Part shown: in pieces, positions 5,194-5,560 of the stretch | How the letters are laid out: each line of letters opens with the position of its first letter | Numbering within the stretch: position 1 is the first letter of the stretch | From: UBA1151 sp963579925 | Lineage (GTDB): Bacteria > Chloroflexota > Dehalococcoidia > Lucifugimonadales > Lucifugimonadaceae | DNA length: 5,560 nt | Reading direction: 5' to 3' | Assembly: GCA_963579925.1 (NCBI GenBank) | Contig: CAUZJA010000188.1 | Span: 1-5,560, forward strand | The notes under the pieces: model-generated | The model's input: only the letters and a program-made list of their open reading frames with translations | The model's database searches: none | What the model was told of the DNA's origin: nothing | Program-made: the position numbers and the translations under genes

Positions 5194-5560
5194 TCATTCC
5201 CGGCAGCGCTCGCACAGTCCGGATATGGCGATGTGGTCTAGCTCTGCAAGAAAGCTAAAATCTGAATTGAGGCGCTGCTGCAGATCAGCGAAGTATTCAT
5301 TTGGGATGTCGATCACATCGCCGCATTCTCGACAGTTCGCATGATGGTGGGACCCGTGAACAGCGGCCTGGTAGATCGTTTCGCCGTCAGCCATAAGCGT
5401 CTCCGATACCAGGCGAGCGTCACGCAGGGCTGAGAGGGTTCGGTAGACGGTAGAAGGCGTCGTGTTTGGCCACGCGGTCTCGATGCGTTGGACCATATCG
5501 CGAGCGGTCACATGATCGGAGGCGTGCATCAGTTCAGACAACACCTGCGTACGCGGCGTT
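5194..5560 (-). CDS. Fur-family metal-responsive transcriptional regulator (N-terminus cut by window edge)
   Basis: The frame is open to the right edge and 121 residues are visible, starting TPRTQVLSELMHASDHVTAR, which matches the Fur pattern TPQRxxVL...HxTAxE; the true start lies beyond the window and the GTG at 5544 is internal. The winged-helix core ends in TPSTVYRTLSALRDARLVSE, the DNA-recognition helix of the family. The dimerisation domain carries a His cluster (HGSHHHANCRECG) and two CxxC pairs (CREC and CERC), the usual structural zinc site, with the HHH and following acidic residues available for regulatory metal. Fur proteins repress metal uptake genes when metal-loaded. The short 21-base gap to the metal permease suggests a nickel-type (Nur) or zinc-type (Zur) regulator as well as iron, but the sequence does not settle which metal. 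The promoter is outside the window. Confidence 0.9.
   Translation of the reverse strand, partial: TPRTQVLSELMHASDHVTARDMVQRIETAWPNTTPSTVYRTLSALRDARLVSETLMADGETIYQAAVHGSHHHANCRECGDVIDIPNEYFADLQQRLNSDFSFLAELDHIAISGLCERCRE

Noticed and set aside
5542..5544. GTG at 5544 as the real start of the Fur gene
   Set aside because: The codons upstream (TPRTQ) match the conserved Fur N-terminal pattern and the frame is open to the window edge.
1..5560. CRISPR array, tRNA or rRNA gene
   Set aside because: No spaced direct repeats of the right size and no cloverleaf or rRNA-like stretches were seen on either strand.

Overview
The window looks like an accessory-flavoured stretch of a bacterial chromosome with moderately high GC. 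The gene families are typical of a free-living heterotroph. An enolase-superfamily (mandelate racemase-like) sugar-acid enzyme sits near an Ldh_2-type 2-hydroxyacid dehydrogenase, a GNAT acetyltransferase, a NicO/UreH-like metal permease and a Fur regulator. Expansions of mandelate-racemase paralogues are known from the SAR202 group of Chloroflexota, and that is my best guess for the source. It is an inference from gene content only; no rRNA or phylogenetic marker is present.

Layout. (1) Bases 1 to about 130 are the end of an IS3-family insertion sequence, with the first 19 codons of its OrfA on the minus strand. (2) Bases 129-326 are the C-terminal remnant of a RAMA/DUF4357-like gene on the plus strand, left without a start codon by the IS. 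(3) Bases 327-594 have no convincing gene and hold a small palindrome and a 9-bp GC-rich hairpin. (4) Bases 595-1749 (minus) encode a full-length enolase-superfamily enzyme. (5) Bases 1903-2409 (plus) are a collagen-like lipoprotein gene with 27 Gly-X-Y triplets, cut by an in-frame TAG after the tenth and carrying a Gly-to-Asp break in the sixteenth. (6) Bases 2527-3609 and 3610-4434 (plus) are an Ldh_2-family dehydrogenase and a GNAT acetyltransferase with no base between them. (7) Bases 4426-5172 and 5194-5560 (minus) are a metal permease and a Fur-family regulator truncated by the window edge, reading Fur then permease and converging on the GNAT gene with a 9-bp overlap.

How the genes may work together. 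The enolase-superfamily enzyme and the Ldh_2 dehydrogenase fit oxidation or dehydration of sugar acids or other 2-hydroxyacids, but they are divergent and separated by the lipoprotein remnant, so a shared pathway is only suggested. Fur and the permease form a tight pair whose likely job is metal (nickel or cobalt) homeostasis. The left part and the lipoprotein show gene decay. I see no clear undescribed system. The most unusual items are the broken collagen-like gene, the IS/RAMA junction, and the Fur-permease pair that shares one frame across a single stop codon.
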